64,000 bases of DNA, from assembly GCA_002189035.1 (NCBI GenBank), contig CM007992.1, positions 3,596,001-3,660,000 of the forward strand, written 5' to 3'. The notes beneath the pieces were generated by a model. It had not been told where the DNA came from. It saw only the letters and a program-made list of their open reading frames with translations, and did no database searches. Shown in pieces: positions 8,590-20,297 of this stretch. Origin of the DNA: Utricularia gibba. Its lineage: Eukaryota > Streptophyta > Magnoliopsida > Lamiales > Lentibulariaceae. How positions within the stretch are numbered: position 1 is the stretch's first letter; each line of letters begins with the position of its first letter. A program made the position numbers and the translations under genes.

Positions 8590-11580
8590 ACAAACTGGGC
8601 CGCCCGAATAGTCCCGGCCGTCACCATGGTTATGAATAGAGGCCGGGTTTTTAGGATTAATTAAATGAAATCGGGAATCTAATAAGTATATAAATTAATA
8701 ACCGACATTGAAATGAATTAGATCGGTTTGGTTTTGAGTTAACCGGTTTTGAAAAAATAATTAAATATAAAAATATATAAATTATTCAAATTACTTTGAA
8801 GAATAATCGATTTATGTCAAATTCCACTATTCTAAACCGAACCGAATTTTTCGATTTCGGTTAGATTCAATTTGATTTTCTTCGATTAATCAGTTTGTTC
8901 GGTTATTAACTGAATTGTGTTCACTCCTAGTTGTGGTCGTTCCATCGGTTGCAAGTGAAATATGAATTTGTTATTAAAAATGATATTGATTTATGTTATA
9001 AAAGTATTTTTTTTACTAAACATAAATATTTATGCTTCAAAAATATAATAAATTAAAAATCTATTTTTAGGAAGCAAAATCGATCAATATCTTAAACTTT
9101 GTCAAGAATAAATACCTTATGTTTTTAAAAATATATTTTAAAAATAATTTATTATTATGATTTTACTTCCGAATAAATGGATATTTAAAAGAATTTTCAT
9201 TTTACTGAAAATACTGTTGGAAAAATATTATAAACCCCGACCACAATATGTTAAATCAAAATCCAATCAGAAACCAAGTGGGTACAGCTGTCACGTTCTT
9301 GACGTTTCCGTTTTGAATTAAAAAAGAATTGGTGGGACCGGACCCATTAAACGCCGGCTCCATCAAAATATAAAAATATTTTTTTAATATTTTTTGATAT
9401 CTGCCACGCAACTAATCAATTATGTCGAATAATAATAGGTAATTTAAATTAATTTTTTTTGGTATAATTTTTACTTTATTTAATTCATAAAAGTATTACC
9501 ATCAAAATACTTACTTAATTTTATAACTTACACATGAATAACTTTTTGATTATGAAAAATTTAAAATATCCATAAATATATCTACCTCTTGTTTTCAAAC
9601 ACACTTTTGTGATATGGATATTTGGGAAGATTTATTTGAGACAGTTTTCCAAACAACCACTTCCCTTATGTGGGTGGCTCGATATGGTGTTTGCGATACT
9701 ACAACCAAATTCCAGGCACCCACTTTTACTCATAAGTAACGTTAATATAAAATAATTAAATAAATGAATTTCAATACATAAAATTAGAGAATGATTGAAG
9801 AGTCGAAGCCAAGAACCTTATCCAGATAAAAAAATGTAGAAGGTTAAAAATGAATTTGTTCAAAATCTTTAAAAATTAATCCAATATATATGTACTAAAC
9901 AACTCATGGTATATCTTATTCCAATCCATAAATTCCATACTACCAAACATAATGTGTATTTATAGGAGGTATAATTTTTATATAATATAAATTATACCAG
10001 TATTACTAAAACTATTACCAAACACGGGCTCAACGGATAAAAAAATATTACAAATATTTTTTAATATATATTGATTATATATTATAAATTGTCAATTTTT
10101 AACGGCATCCATCAAATGTCATTGTGGGATGAACTTATATTATATAGAAATCCACCTATTTTGTGTATTGATATTATAGAAATATAACGTGTTCAAATTT
10201 GCAAATTAATCTATTACCCTTTTTTCTACTGATAAAAGAAAAAGATATTTGATTCCAATATACGGAAAATTGTTTATTTTTTTAATTGTTTATATAGCAT
10301 AAGATATCTTAAAATTAAATGAGGAAATGGTATTTCAGTGAGGTGTCAGAGAGGAATTAATTAGTGTAGGTTTATGACATTCTCCACCTTGACCTTTCCC
10401 GTATTTTGTCTTTTGCGGCGGCACCGGGACCCACGGAGGGTTACATACGTAAATCTACTTTTGGAAATATAAAACTACGTCGACATTTTACCGGTGTGAC
10501 GTCTGCCATTTGTATTTTACCCTATTAACACAGTTTCTTTGCAATTTACCTTACTAATAACATTTATTTGCACTTTATATTTTATCAAAAATAAATAAAA
10601 TAACTTTATGATTTTATCAAATAGCGTATTTATTTTCCTTTTTAAAAATTTGCAAAATCTAATTATCAAAATAATAAAATCTGATACCTTATTTTTGTCA
10701 AAAAAATTTTAATATTACATTAATGATAAAAAATAAAATAGATTTCATGAAAAATATGAAACATACGATAATATGGAGTATCAAAAATAAACTATAACAA
10801 ATTTTATTGTTAATATATGTTGTATATCAATAAAAATTATTATATAAGATAAATGAGTATTTTATTTCAAAGATTTTTTTATTTATATTAAAATTAAATT
10901 TATTTAAAATTTCATAAAAATTAAAAAGAATAAATTTCATAAAATATACTTAAGTGAAAATTGAATAAAAAATCATGCATAGTTGAATTTTAGCTTTATC
11001 TTTTATTTAATATAAAATAAAAACTACATGTTATATAAATAAAAATAACAATAAATTTTGAATACATCTAACAACACATAGAACACTGATGTGATACGGA
11101 ACTGAACTGTTTAACAAAGTGAACACAAAAAAGTATGGTTCTAATCATTCGTTGAAGATCGAGCAAGATAATCCTAAATGGGGATAAATCTGAAGGCAGC
11201 GACTTTATTAAGAATATAATAAATACGAAAATCATAGTATTGAGGTAAATTGCAGAGAAGAATTATTTTTTTTTGGTGATTTACAAAGTGTTCAGAAACG
11301 TACGGTAAATCACAGATAAATTAAAAAAGGTGAGGCATTTGCCTCATTTACTCTATCTACGTGGGTTTCCGTACACGCCGTATTTTATTCTCAAAGCTTA
11401 TTCCCGTTTCAAATGGCGTGGGTATTTCCTAAAATATTTCAAATTAAAATTCCGTAAACTATATTTTTTATATTAAATCGTATAATTAAAATTTGAGAAA
11501 ATTATCTTGATTTTACAAATTAATGGGCTTATGTAATTTTAGCCCGTTTACAATCGGACTTTTGAAGTCCAACAATGGGC
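8590..11580. other. AT-rich intergenic DNA
   Basis: About 3 kb of very AT-rich sequence with no gene-like open frame on either strand. A few GGGACC/GGACCC islands (about 9335 and 10425) and homopolymer tracts are present. No paired terminal repeats could be matched. Confidence 0.65.
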
Positions 11581-11589
11581 CTGGGATTA

Positions 11590-11922
11590 TCACCGGTGAA
11601 GGCTCATATTTTTAATCACCGTCGCCGGCACCAGTTTCCCTCCACGGCGGGGGTGCTTGTGATGAGCCCCAGTACGGCGAGTGTCTCGATCCGGGCGATT
11701 CAGCTCTCGAAGCATCCGCCGGGGCATCCCTAGTCGCGCCATTGTGTCTACTCCGGATCCGAGCAAGAGGGAGGAGCTATTCGGGATGAAAATGTTCAAC
11801 GGCGTCGGTTCTGGAACCAGGAGGAGGAGTCGGCCACCGGAGACAACGACATCGCGATATTCTGTGGTACTTTCTGGGTCGACCGTTAAGGCATTAGTAT
11901 ATGAAACTACAACATGACCCAT
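11590..11922 (-). other. isolated open frame in a GC-richer island, uncertain gene
   Basis: A 110-codon frame on the minus strand overlaps a 78-codon frame on the plus strand (11681-11917, Arg/Ser-rich). Neither resembles a family I know. The island sits between AT-rich flanks and has TGGGC/GGGCC motifs at its left edge (11524-11583), as expected of a plus-strand promoter. It may be a small orphan gene, a non-coding transcript or a fragment. Confidence 0.25.
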
Positions 11923-11929
11923 TAAATAA

Positions 11930-12780
11930 ACAATGTATCAACCCCCGAAAATTTAGTTAATTTAATTAATTAATTAATGGACTTCTACTGCCAAATAATA
12001 ATGTAGATGACGACCCACATTCATATTATAATATATTATCTGTTTTGAATATATAACATTCACTGTTTTATGTTATTCATTTTTTAGGAAAATATATATA
12101 ATATTAGAAGTATCATTATATTTAAACATATTTATTAATTCGTCTGTAATCAATATAAGATATCGTAATTATTTACATAATATTACATATATACATATAT
12201 ATATGCATATATATATTTTTTGTTCTATGAAAATGATTGAAAGGAGGGGAGGGGGTGACGGGAGATAATAAATAAAAGATGTGGGCGTGGGGGTGAAATA
12301 ATTCCATTCCTACGGGGGTCATTAATCATTTGGGAGGATGGGAGGGGTTTAAATGCAGCGGGTGCACGTGCTCCGTCTCCCAGTCACCACTCACATTCCA
12401 TATCAAATCCTCTTCGCGCACTCAAGAAATGAACAAGACCCATCCTTCACTCCCTTTTGTCGGCTCCCCCTTTCGGATTCCTCGGACCTGTCCGGAAGTC
12501 GGATCCCATGAAACGACACCGTATTCGGAAAGAATAATAATTTCCTGTTACATTTAATATAACTTATTGTAAAATATTTTTCTAGAAATAAAAAATAAAA
12601 TAACTTATTGAAGCGACACCGTATTCAGGAAATCAACTATTTTTTTGTATTTTAAAAAATAATTATTAGTATACAATCTCAAATATACATCAATTTTAAT
12701 TGTATTAAAATTATTGTCACTAGACTGGGAACCGCGGGCCCGCCGTCCACGCCGTCCAGGCCCACCGGCGGCGCCATCTT
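11930..12780. other. intergenic / upstream region of the aspartyl protease
   Basis: An AT-rich half is followed by a moderately GC-rich stretch (12240-12530). A sequence close to AAGCGACACCGTATTC(A)GGAAA occurs twice, at 12511-12531 and 12610-12632, about 100 bp apart. No gene is seen. Confidence 0.6.
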
Positions 12781-12782
12781 TA

Positions 12783-12791
12783 CTATAAATA
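12783..12791 (+). promoter_or_regulatory. TATA box of the aspartyl protease gene
   Basis: CTATAAATA lies about 50 bp before the start codon at 12839, predicting transcription from about 12815 and a very short leader. Confidence 0.75.
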
Positions 12792-12838
12792 CCACCCCTC
12801 CAACGGTCTGCTCTGCTGTAATTTGTTCTTCCGTCGCA

Positions 12839-14089
12839 ATGGATTTCTTGCGCATTTTCCTCGTGCTCTCTCTCTTGTTTCTCTCTGTGCGGCTCACTCT
12901 TCAGCAAAAATTTCCTATAACCAGAGCTCCGGTCTCCCATTCCCTGACCGTTAGGAGGACTGCGGGGGCTGGATTTGATTACAACTACCACTCCTCCTTC
13001 AAGTACTCGATGGCTATGGTTATTTCTCTGCCGATCGGAACGCCGCCGCAGATTCAGAAGATGGTGCTGGATACCGGCAGCCAGTTGTCGTGGATACAGT
13101 GTCACAGGAAATCGCCACCACCCACGACGGCGTTTGATCCTTCGCTGTCGTCTTCGTTCTCGGCGCTCCCATGCAATCACCCCATCTGCAAACCGCAGAT
13201 TCCTGATTTTACGATCCCAACGATGTGTGACCAGGATCGGTTGTGTCACTACTCCTACTTCTACGCCGACGGAATCCTCGCAGAGGGGAATCTTGTCAGA
13301 GAACAATTTACTTTCTCTCCTTCCCGCATCACCCCTCCTCTGATTCTCGGATGCGCTACTCATTCCGGCGACGATGAGGGCATTTTGGGAATGAATCTTG
13401 GTCGGCTGTCGTTTGTTTCTCAGGCGAAGGTTCCGAGATTTTCGTACTGCGTTCCCTCAAAAAATGCGCAGGACAAGACGAGTAATCCCACCGGAACATT
13501 TTTTCTCGGCCCGAATCCGAATTCCAAAAATTTCCGTTATATCAATTTACTGAACTTCCCTGAAAGTCAACATAAACCCAATTTCGACCCGTTGGCGTAC
13601 AACATCGGGCTCGTCGGAATCAGAATCGGCGGAAAGAAGCTGAACATTTCTACGGCGTCGTTCCGTCCCGACGCCAGCGGGTCCGGCCAGACGATGATGG
13701 ACTCCGGAACGCAGTACACCTTCTTGGTGGACACTGCGTACTCTAAGGTCCGGGAGGAAGTGGTGAGGCTTGCCGGCGGGAAGTTGAAGAAAGGTTATGT
13801 TTTCGGCGGGGCATTGGATATGTGCTTCAACGGGAATGCGGCGGAGACCGGGGAGTTAATTGGGCAAATTGCATTTGAATTCGAAAACGGGGTTGAGATC
13901 GTAATCGAGAAGGAGAGAAACCTTGACGACGTCGGTGGCGGCGTCCACTGCGTCGGGATCGGCCGATCCGAGTCTCTCGGCGTGGCGAGTAACATCATCG
14001 GAAACTTCCATCAACAAAATCTGTGGGTGGAGTTTGATCTGAGCAATAGAAGGGTAGGATTTGGGCAAGGAAACTGCAGCAGCTTATAG
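12839..14089 (+). CDS. pepsin-like (A1 family) aspartyl protease, At1g66180/PCS1-like
   Basis: Intronless, 416 residues. A hydrophobic signal peptide covers residues 1-22, so the protein should enter the secretory pathway. The first catalytic motif is DTGS (Asp about 78, in VLDTGSQLSW) and the second is DSGT (Asp about 288, in MMDSGTQYTF). The Cys-rich nepenthesin-type insert lies between (PCNHPIC, CDQDRLCHYSYFYADG), with the conserved GILGMNLGRLSFVSQ after it and the C-terminal NIIGNFHQQNLWVEFD. Length and motifs are typical of plant atypical aspartic proteases; wording is closest to my recollection of At1g66180/At5g37540, with PCS1 as a more distant relative. Substrate is unknown. A TATA box lies just upstream. 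It converges with the PPR gene, whose stop codon is about 230 bp away. Confidence 0.95.
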   Translation: MDFLRIFLVLSLLFLSVRLTLQQKFPITRAPVSHSLTVRRTAGAGFDYNYHSSFKYSMAMVISLPIGTPPQIQKMVLDTGSQLSWIQCHRKSPPPTTAFDPSLSSSFSALPCNHPICKPQIPDFTIPTMCDQDRLCHYSYFYADGILAEGNLVREQFTFSPSRITPPLILGCATHSGDDEGILGMNLGRLSFVSQAKVPRFSYCVPSKNAQDKTSNPTGTFFLGPNPNSKNFRYINLLNFPESQHKPNFDPLAYNIGLVGIRIGGKKLNISTASFRPDASGSGQTMMDSGTQYTFLVDTAYSKVREEVVRLAGGKLKKGYVFGGALDMCFNGNAAETGELIGQIAFEFENGVEIVIEKERNLDDVGGGVHCVGIGRSESLGVASNIIGNFHQQNLWVEFDLSNRRVGFGQGNCSSL

Positions 14090-14318
14090 TTTAGAAACAC
14101 GGGATAACCACCGGAACACGACGCCGGCGGCACTGTGTGCCCCGGACGAGCCTATAGTGTATAGTGTAACTTTTTATCTGATTTCCGGGAGCAAACCAAA
14201 CAGCCCAACTCAAAAGAACACCTTTTTACCAAACTAATTCAATACAATCACTTCTATCAATAATTAAAGAGATCACGACGTTTCATTATCCCCAATCACC
14301 GTCATTTTAAATTTTCGA

Positions 14319-16115
14319 TCATGGCGTATGAGTTTCAGTCTTGGTCAAGGTGCTGACCATTGAAATGTAGGAAGGATAGTCAAGAACAAGCCCTTGTGCG
14401 CTGCGAAGAGCAGAACACAGCTCCTGCTCAAAGCCGAGGCGCCTGCAGTGTCCTTGTAGCATTATATTGTACGTGATATCATCAGGAACAATTCCAAGAT
14501 TCAGCATTGCATTCAACAGCATATCTGCATTTCTCATCTGCCCCTTCTTGCAGTAGCCACTCAGCACAACGTTGTAGGTAACCACAGAGGGCACACGCCC
14601 ATCGTTCTGCATCTCCCTGAGCAGCTTGGATGCGGTCTTGACATCTCCCACCTTACAGAATTCATTCATGATCATTGTATATATCTGATCAGTAGGTTTC
14701 AGGTTAACCTGTAGCATTTCCCTTAACATCTTCTCCGCTTCTGAAGCTCGTCCTTCTCGACACAAACCAGAAATCAGGGCTGTATAGGCAATGTTGTCAA
14801 GTGAAATACCTGCCTTGATCATCCTTTTCCGGAAATCAAAGGCACTCTCTAGATCTCCATCCCTGCAGCAGCCATCTATGAGGGTTGTGAATGTGATTCT
14901 ATCAGGCTTCAAATCCTTTTTAGCCATCTCATGAACAAGGGCCAGTGCTTCCTTTAGATCCCCCTTCTTGCATAAACCATTGATCAACGCATTGTAAGCT
15001 ATCAGATCAGGAACAATACCTTGTGATAGCATTCGTTTATATGTGCCCACGGCTAAGTCAACTCCTCCGGCTTTGCAGTGCCCATCGATCAACGTAGTGA
15101 AAGTGACATTGCTTGGAGTCAATCCATTGTTAATCATCTCAATGAACAGACTGTTAGCATCATCCATCACCCCCTTTTTGCACAACCCATTAATGAGCAC
15201 ACTGTAGGTATAAACATCAGGCTGGACTCCTGTTGTTTCCATGGAGTTCTTGAGTTTAAAGCCTTCTTCCAAGTTTCTCAGTTTAACATAACCGTTTATC
15301 AAAGTATTGAAGCTGACAACACTCGGCCGTAAGCCCCATTTTCCTATTGCATTGAAAATTGATTGTGCAAGTTGAATTTCCTCAGCTTTACAAAACTTGT
15401 GCATCAAAATGTTGAAAAAGTACAAACTTGGGGCATATTTACATTCCAAAATCTCCTGATAAAACTCCCAGCACAACTCAAGAGAATTATGATTCATCAA
15501 ATGTTCAAGTACTTTTCTGCAAGAATCGAATGGGACGTACAGTTTATGCTTTCTGGACAACTTAAAGCACTGAATCGCATCAAGAACAAAGCCTGCGTCT
15601 ACATAAGCGATCATCAATGTGGAAAGAGCACAAATTTCATACCTATGATTACCTCTTGTTTCAAAAATTGCTTCCGAAACCTCATAAGCCGAGTTTTTCC
15701 CTTTTCTGGAAACGAGAATTCCCAACAAATTGTTGGTTTCCACAGTCATTCCGTGAGCGCAAAGAAAGTTAATCATCGTACAGTAAGAGTGGAGGGTATG
15801 TCGGAAAGTGCAGTTCCCTGGAGACGAGAGCCATGAGAAGAAAAAGTAGAGAGATTGCGGGGATAGACCTTGGGGGTTTAAATTGATGAGACTGCAGACA
15901 TGCTCAGGCTTCAAAGAAGGAAGAATATGCTTCAGAGAAGCGTGAAGAGATTTTGTCGGATATTTCTGAATTGCTTGCGAAATAGAATTGATAAAGGAGA
16001 CATCTTCTGGTTGAGAATCGCCGCTTGAAGGCGACAATGTGTACCAGGGCCTTGATTTCGTGGAAGTTGAAAGGGTACGCCATGCCGATGCTCTCGGGAA
16101 GAAGTTCGCCGCCAT
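14319..16115 (-). CDS. P-class pentatricopeptide repeat protein (At1g09680-like)
   Basis: Intronless, 598 residues, typical of plant PPR genes. The N-terminus is rich in Ser, Thr, Arg and Ala without acidic residues (first 25 residues), as in mitochondrial or plastid targeting peptides. From about residue 195 onward there are about ten tandem 35-residue PPR motifs (for example VVSFNTLINGYVKLRNLEEG, VYTYSVLINGLCKKG, ITFTTLIDGCCRDGD). No E, DYW or SMR domain follows, so it is a plain P-class protein. Such proteins bind organellar RNA in a base-specific manner and act in stability, processing or translation. The overall sequence is close to what I recall of Arabidopsis At1g09680. GGCCCA motifs about 110 bp upstream match promoters of organelle-related genes. 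Confidence 0.95.
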   Translation of the reverse strand: MAANFFPRASAWRTLSTSTKSRPWYTLSPSSGDSQPEDVSFINSISQAIQKYPTKSLHASLKHILPSLKPEHVCSLINLNPQGLSPQSLYFFFSWLSSPGNCTFRHTLHSYCTMINFLCAHGMTVETNNLLGILVSRKGKNSAYEVSEAIFETRGNHRYEICALSTLMIAYVDAGFVLDAIQCFKLSRKHKLYVPFDSCRKVLEHLMNHNSLELCWEFYQEILECKYAPSLYFFNILMHKFCKAEEIQLAQSIFNAIGKWGLRPSVVSFNTLINGYVKLRNLEEGFKLKNSMETTGVQPDVYTYSVLINGLCKKGVMDDANSLFIEMINNGLTPSNVTFTTLIDGHCKAGGVDLAVGTYKRMLSQGIVPDLIAYNALINGLCKKGDLKEALALVHEMAKKDLKPDRITFTTLIDGCCRDGDLESAFDFRKRMIKAGISLDNIAYTALISGLCREGRASEAEKMLREMLQVNLKPTDQIYTMIMNEFCKVGDVKTASKLLREMQNDGRVPSVVTYNVVLSGYCKKGQMRNADMLLNAMLNLGIVPDDITYNIMLQGHCRRLGFEQELCSALRSAQGLVLDYPSYISMVSTLTKTETHTP

Positions 16116-16214
16116 TCACGGCGTCGACGGCGACTTACTCCATTTCAGACAAAGGAGCCCAGTAAAAATGTCTGGCGTATAATGTCCGGCGCATGTTATC
16201 ATCGTCGCTTCCTA

Positions 16215-16244
16215 TTGGGCCTTCTTATGAGTGGGTCGGCCCAT
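16215..16244. promoter_or_regulatory. site II-like motifs upstream of the PPR gene
   Basis: ATTGGGCC and GGCCCATAA lie within 30 bp, about 100-130 bp upstream of the minus-strand PPR start. Paired motifs of this kind are frequent in promoters of nuclear genes for organelle and ribosome functions. Confidence 0.45.
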
Positions 16245-16249
16245 AACAA

Positions 16250-16735
16250 AACCACCATTTATCATTTTGCCCAAATCCTTACAATATCCAAGATGTTGTT
16301 TATAATTTTAAATAAATATTTCGTAATCAGTTTTGTTATCAAATACGAATTAAAAAATATAAAATCATTATTTATTATAAAAAATTACAAAACATGAAGT
16401 TTTATATTATCATAAATACAATTTGAGAATTCCATTTAATGTAATTAAACCAAACAAAATTTTAATTTGAAAGTACTACATTATCATTCATAAAATTCAA
16501 GATCGAATGGATCCAACATTTTATTGAAATCCAAATTTATCCAAAGATGCAACGATGTCATAAAAATTATAAACAAAATAGTTGTTATTATCTGATAATT
16601 CTTTATAAACTTGTGCATTTCACATGGGAGATGATTGTTTATAACATCATCATACTTCAAGAGGCATCTCTGAAACCTTAACAAGGGCATTACAGTCTAC
16701 ACTAAGCCTCTACTGGGGCAAGGAGATCATTCCTT
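16250..16735. other. AT-rich intergenic DNA
   Basis: No coding signal is seen. It lies upstream of the PPR gene and downstream of the next gene, both on the minus strand. Confidence 0.6.
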
Positions 16736-17230
16736 TCACTTAGTACGGATTCCCGGCCGCCGGCGGCCAAACTCAGCGGCCACAACTCTCCCTTTTTCCA
16801 GTCTAGCGTACGCTATTCGTTGACTGTCAATCACGTCGCTCGTCGACGAACCGCAGACCGGAACAGGCAAAAACCCCTTCTTAACCTTCATTCCTTCACC
16901 CCTGTTCCTGATCAGCGCCTCAGATTCGACCCGCTTTGGGTTTTTCCGGCAGTGAGAATCCAGCAAGCTCGATATACTCATAAGCTCGAAGCTGTCAAGA
17001 AGAGAACTCTCGCTAGAAGCCCTAGAAACATGGCCCCCTTGTCTGCTTCTCAAAGCTTCAAGCTTATACCTGGAAGGTCTCGGTTCCGTTTTCATCCTCC
17101 GGGCGTCGGATTCCCGGACACCCCAGTCGTCAGCGGTGGATCGATGGTTTAACCAGGCCCATGCAGCTGACTTAGACAACGCCGATTCATCGACGACGGT
17201 GGATAACTTTGCGCCTCTTCTCTCCGCCAT
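16736..17230 (-). CDS. conserved-looking plant protein of unknown function
   Basis: Single-exon frame of 164 residues starting MAERRGAKLSTVVDESALSK. The N-terminal stretch SALSKSAAWAWLNH, a Ser-rich centre (SRASSESSLLDSFELMSISSLLD, about residues 68-90) and a C-terminal RIAYARLEKGRVVAAEFGR give it the look of a small nuclear or cytosolic plant protein. I have a vague recollection of plant proteins with a similar AAAWAW start but cannot name the family. No signal peptide or membrane segment is present. Composition and frame preference favour this strand over the antisense frame at 16820-17152. Confidence 0.7.
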   Translation of the reverse strand: MAERRGAKLSTVVDESALSKSAAWAWLNHRSTADDWGVRESDARRMKTEPRPSRYKLEALRSRQGGHVSRASSESSLLDSFELMSISSLLDSHCRKNPKRVESEALIRNRGEGMKVKKGFLPVPVCGSSTSDVIDSQRIAYARLEKGRVVAAEFGRRRPGIRTK

Positions 17231-17399
17231 GATGAAGAACAGAAACTCACGGGATGGAGAAGGAATTCAGTTATAAAGAAGAAGCTCCCTCTCTCCTCCA
17301 CAAACGTGTAGCCCGTGGAGCAGCTTCTTTCCGCTGCCGGCCGGTTTTCAAGGAGGAGTACGGAAACTTTCTGTGGTGTTCCATGAACTCGTTAGGTTA

Positions 17400-19100
17400 A
17401 GCGATAGGATTCTCTGGCCGTCAAATCAATTTTTTTTAAAAAAAATTAATATTTTATAAATAAAATAATGTAAATATAAATATAGGATTAGGATTTGATG
17501 TGTACTTTGTTTTATTAGCTACTAATTAATCTCATTAATGAGTAGCCTAACCTCTTGTCTCATCCCAAACCTGTAACAAATTATTGGGGTTTGCAAATTC
17601 ACAATTTGGCTTCTTAATTTAGATCCCATGAGTTCGAAAAAGGAATCCTCAATAACAAATGAGAACTCGAAACACGATCTTTTCCGAAATATGTTTTTTT
17701 ATCAATACATATTTTTTTAATTTTTTGATAATAAAAAAATATACATACTTAATTAGATGTTCGTATTGTAGAATAGAATTGATTCTCATAAAATTAGACC
17801 CTATTTGGTTGTGCTATTTATTATTAGAATCGTTTCTAATTTTTTGTTTTTTTATTGAAATAGATTTATATTCTCGATTATAGATAGGAAGTGAGTAAAA
17901 TCATAGTAGAATAATTATATTAATCTTATATTCGATATTTTCTCGATTACAAAAAATATAATTTTTAAAAGTTTAGTGCTTGCTTGGTGTAGATTGATCC
18001 CAAGATGGATGATCACACGTGCAAGACAACTAGTGGATGATAAAAACATAAAATAGTATGAATTAATTATTCAAATCATATAATATCGTATCCGTTATTA
18101 AACTTTTATATCTTTACGTGTACGAACCGCGGTCCAGGACCGACCGTGATGTAGTATGAACGGACCGGAAACATTCAAAAGATCTGTCGCGTCCTATCCG
18201 CAGTCAAAGCTATGACTCATCCCTGCACAATTTTTTTTTATGTGGCATGATGGGGAATATCCATCCAGCCTTATCCCCATAACCAGATTGCCCTCTTCAT
18301 TTCTGTGGATGCCACTGCGCTGCTGTGTATTCCAGAGGAAGATCCCATCAAGCTTTCAAGACTGGAAAATGGATTGTGGGGAAATGGTTGCATTACTTTC
18401 ATCTGTAAGCCCTAATCCCCATTTGTGAGTGGACGAACTGTGCTTCACAGATGCACAGGCGATCAATCACATGGCACCAATTCAAGGGGAGCCTGAGCCA
18501 AACATTGCTGAATATGAATGCTTCCTTCGTCAACGTTTTCTGCATACAAATGCGTTCCCAATTTGACATTTGGGACTGAACATGGAACCCAAAAACACAG
18601 TTGGGAACATAACGAAAGCGCAACCTGGGAGACATTATTGACAATGGTCTGTGGGAAGTGAACGTTTTGCACTAAACCAAGGAATTAGAAGCAAATATTC
18701 ATTCGAATAGGTATCGTTATCCATTGGGGTGTTCACACAACTTTCGGAAGCTTCAGTGTAACTCCCCTACCACGTAAACTAATGGAACTGCTTTCCCCAC
18801 AAAAAAGACAGTTTTTTTTTTTTTGGTTGGGAAAAAATGTTTTCTTTAGCTGAGTCTGAATCCTGGAATTCCAACTTGGGAAAAATAAGGTTTTTTTAAT
18901 GGGTTATTATTACAGGATGATGTGTATTTAATGCATCTACGGATCAACGGTATCCGTGTTGGTTTTGGGTGAAGGAAGGAGACAAGAAGCCCAGATTGTC
19001 TACTGCAAGTGGATGGCGAGCGTCTATCGGACCAGTCAATGCTGACTGCGGTTGACTATTCCTTTCCCTTTTGGATCGTCGTCAATAAGTCAGCGCCAGG
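17400..19100. other. intergenic DNA
   Basis: 17440-18120 is AT-rich with no gene. 18230-18700 is less AT-rich and has short overlapping frames on both strands (60-81 codons) without recognisable products; a gene fragment or non-coding transcript is possible. 18840-19100 is the promoter side of the Nudix gene. Confidence 0.5.
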
Positions 19101-19114
19101 GTTTTGTGGGTGTC

Positions 19115-19120
19115 TATAAA
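19115..19120 (+). promoter_or_regulatory. TATA box of the Nudix gene
   Basis: TATAAA lies 40 bp before the ATG at 19155 and 76 bp before the in-frame ATG at 19191. Confidence 0.6.
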
Positions 19121-19154
19121 TCTGTTGTTTCCGAAAACGAACAGCGACGAAGGG

Positions 19155-20037
19155 ATGAGATTCTTTCTATGGCAGAAGGTCTGCAACAGAATGAGTGAAG
19201 AGGAATCTTTCGTGATTCTCCAGGTTGAGGAATCTAAAGAAGAAATGAAGGTAGCTACGGCTACGGCTGCGGCTGCGGCTGTTCTCGTTTCCCGTACCGG
19301 AAGAGATTTGCAGCGTTACAATTTCCTCGGCCATCGCCAAGTCGTCGGGTACGATTTCCAAATCATTCGTCAAATCTGCAAAAATCATTTCTTTATAGTT
19401 GACGGATTATGAACTTCATTCAAATGTGTAATTGTTTCTTGGGCCAATGCAGATGCATTCCCTACAGATACAAAAGCAGTCACAGTTCATTATCCTCAAC
19501 AGCAGCCGAGGAAGACATTGAAGTTCTTGTCATCTCTTCACAGAGACCCGGAAAGGGAATGCTGTTCCCTAAGGTACCTGATTACTTCTCCTTTCCGATT
19601 CCAATGAATTCTTCCGGTCAAACTAAAGCTCTCCGTGATCGGATTGGACTCAGGGAGGCTGGGAAACAGACGAGTCCATCGAAACTGCAGCCCTGCGCGA
19701 GACCGTCGAGGAAGCAGGAGTTGTTGGTGAAGTGGGGTGCGTTATCCAGCATGAACCATTCGTCTTCTACATACTTCCATACGCACTGCTTACTCACAGT
19801 AAGGTTACTCCAATCATGCAGGAGGAACTGGGAGACTGGCACTTCAAGAGCAGAACCGATGAGACTCACTACGAAGGCCACATGTTCCCTTTGCTCGTGA
19901 GAGAGGAGCTGGAGATGTGGCCGGAGAAGGGCTGCCGGGAAAGAAGATGGGTCAGTGTGAGTGAAGCAAGAGACGTCTGTCAGTACTGGTGGATGAAGGA
20001 AGCCCTCGATCTCTTCATGAGAAGAATAACGAAATGA
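19155..20037 (+). CDS. Nudix hydrolase (NUDT12/13/16/17/18-like), 4 exons
   Basis: Inferred exons are 19155-19348, 19453-19573, 19654-19731 and 19822-20037, giving 202 residues. Exon 2 gives CIPYRYK and VLVISSQRPGKGMLFPK. Exon 3 encodes a full Nudix box, GX5EX7REUXEEXGU, read as G-GWETD-E-SIETAAL-RETVEEAGV. Exon 4 gives ELGDWHFKSR, YEGHMFPLLVREELEMWPE and VSEARDVCQYWWMKEAL, as in the plant NUDT12/13/4/16/17/18/21 group that hydrolyses diphosphoinositol polyphosphates or dinucleoside polyphosphates. The substrate cannot be told from sequence. The TATA box would leave almost no leader for the first ATG, so the in-frame ATG at 19191 (190 residues) may be the real start. The third intron is 90 bp, in frame and free of stops, so its retention would add 30 residues after the Nudix helix. 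Confidence 0.9.
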
Positions 20038-20197
20038 AACTTAACCATTTCGGATCCAGCTAGGGATGATACCTTGCAAGTGTACTCATAGCTAACCCTC
20101 GTTTTTAAAGTATTTATGAAAATAAAAAATATTATTTTGAATTTTTATTAATTGGGCCTAAGTGGGCAATTTTTATGACGGGCTTCAAGGCCAGGAA

Positions 20198-20204
20198 GGG
20201 CCCA
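20198..20204. promoter_or_regulatory. GGGCCCA motif upstream of the BAP31-like gene
   Basis: A palindromic GGGCCC site II/TCP-type motif lies about 95 bp before the start codon, with a further GTGGGC at about 20163. Confidence 0.4.
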
Positions 20205-20297
20205 TAATGATACTTTGCTTAGGGTGCTCATCTTTGGCCGCCTCATTCAACCCCAATATCTTCTCGCGGTCTGTCTTTTCTCGCCGATCGAGATCGG

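Noticed and set aside
12605-13363. 252-codon minus-strand frame overlapping the aspartyl protease
   Set aside because: It is antisense to a clear protease gene, Arg-rich and low complexity, as expected of an antisense shadow in a GC-rich coding region.
15363-15836. 157-codon plus-strand frame
   Set aside because: It is antisense to the PPR gene and lacks any family feature.
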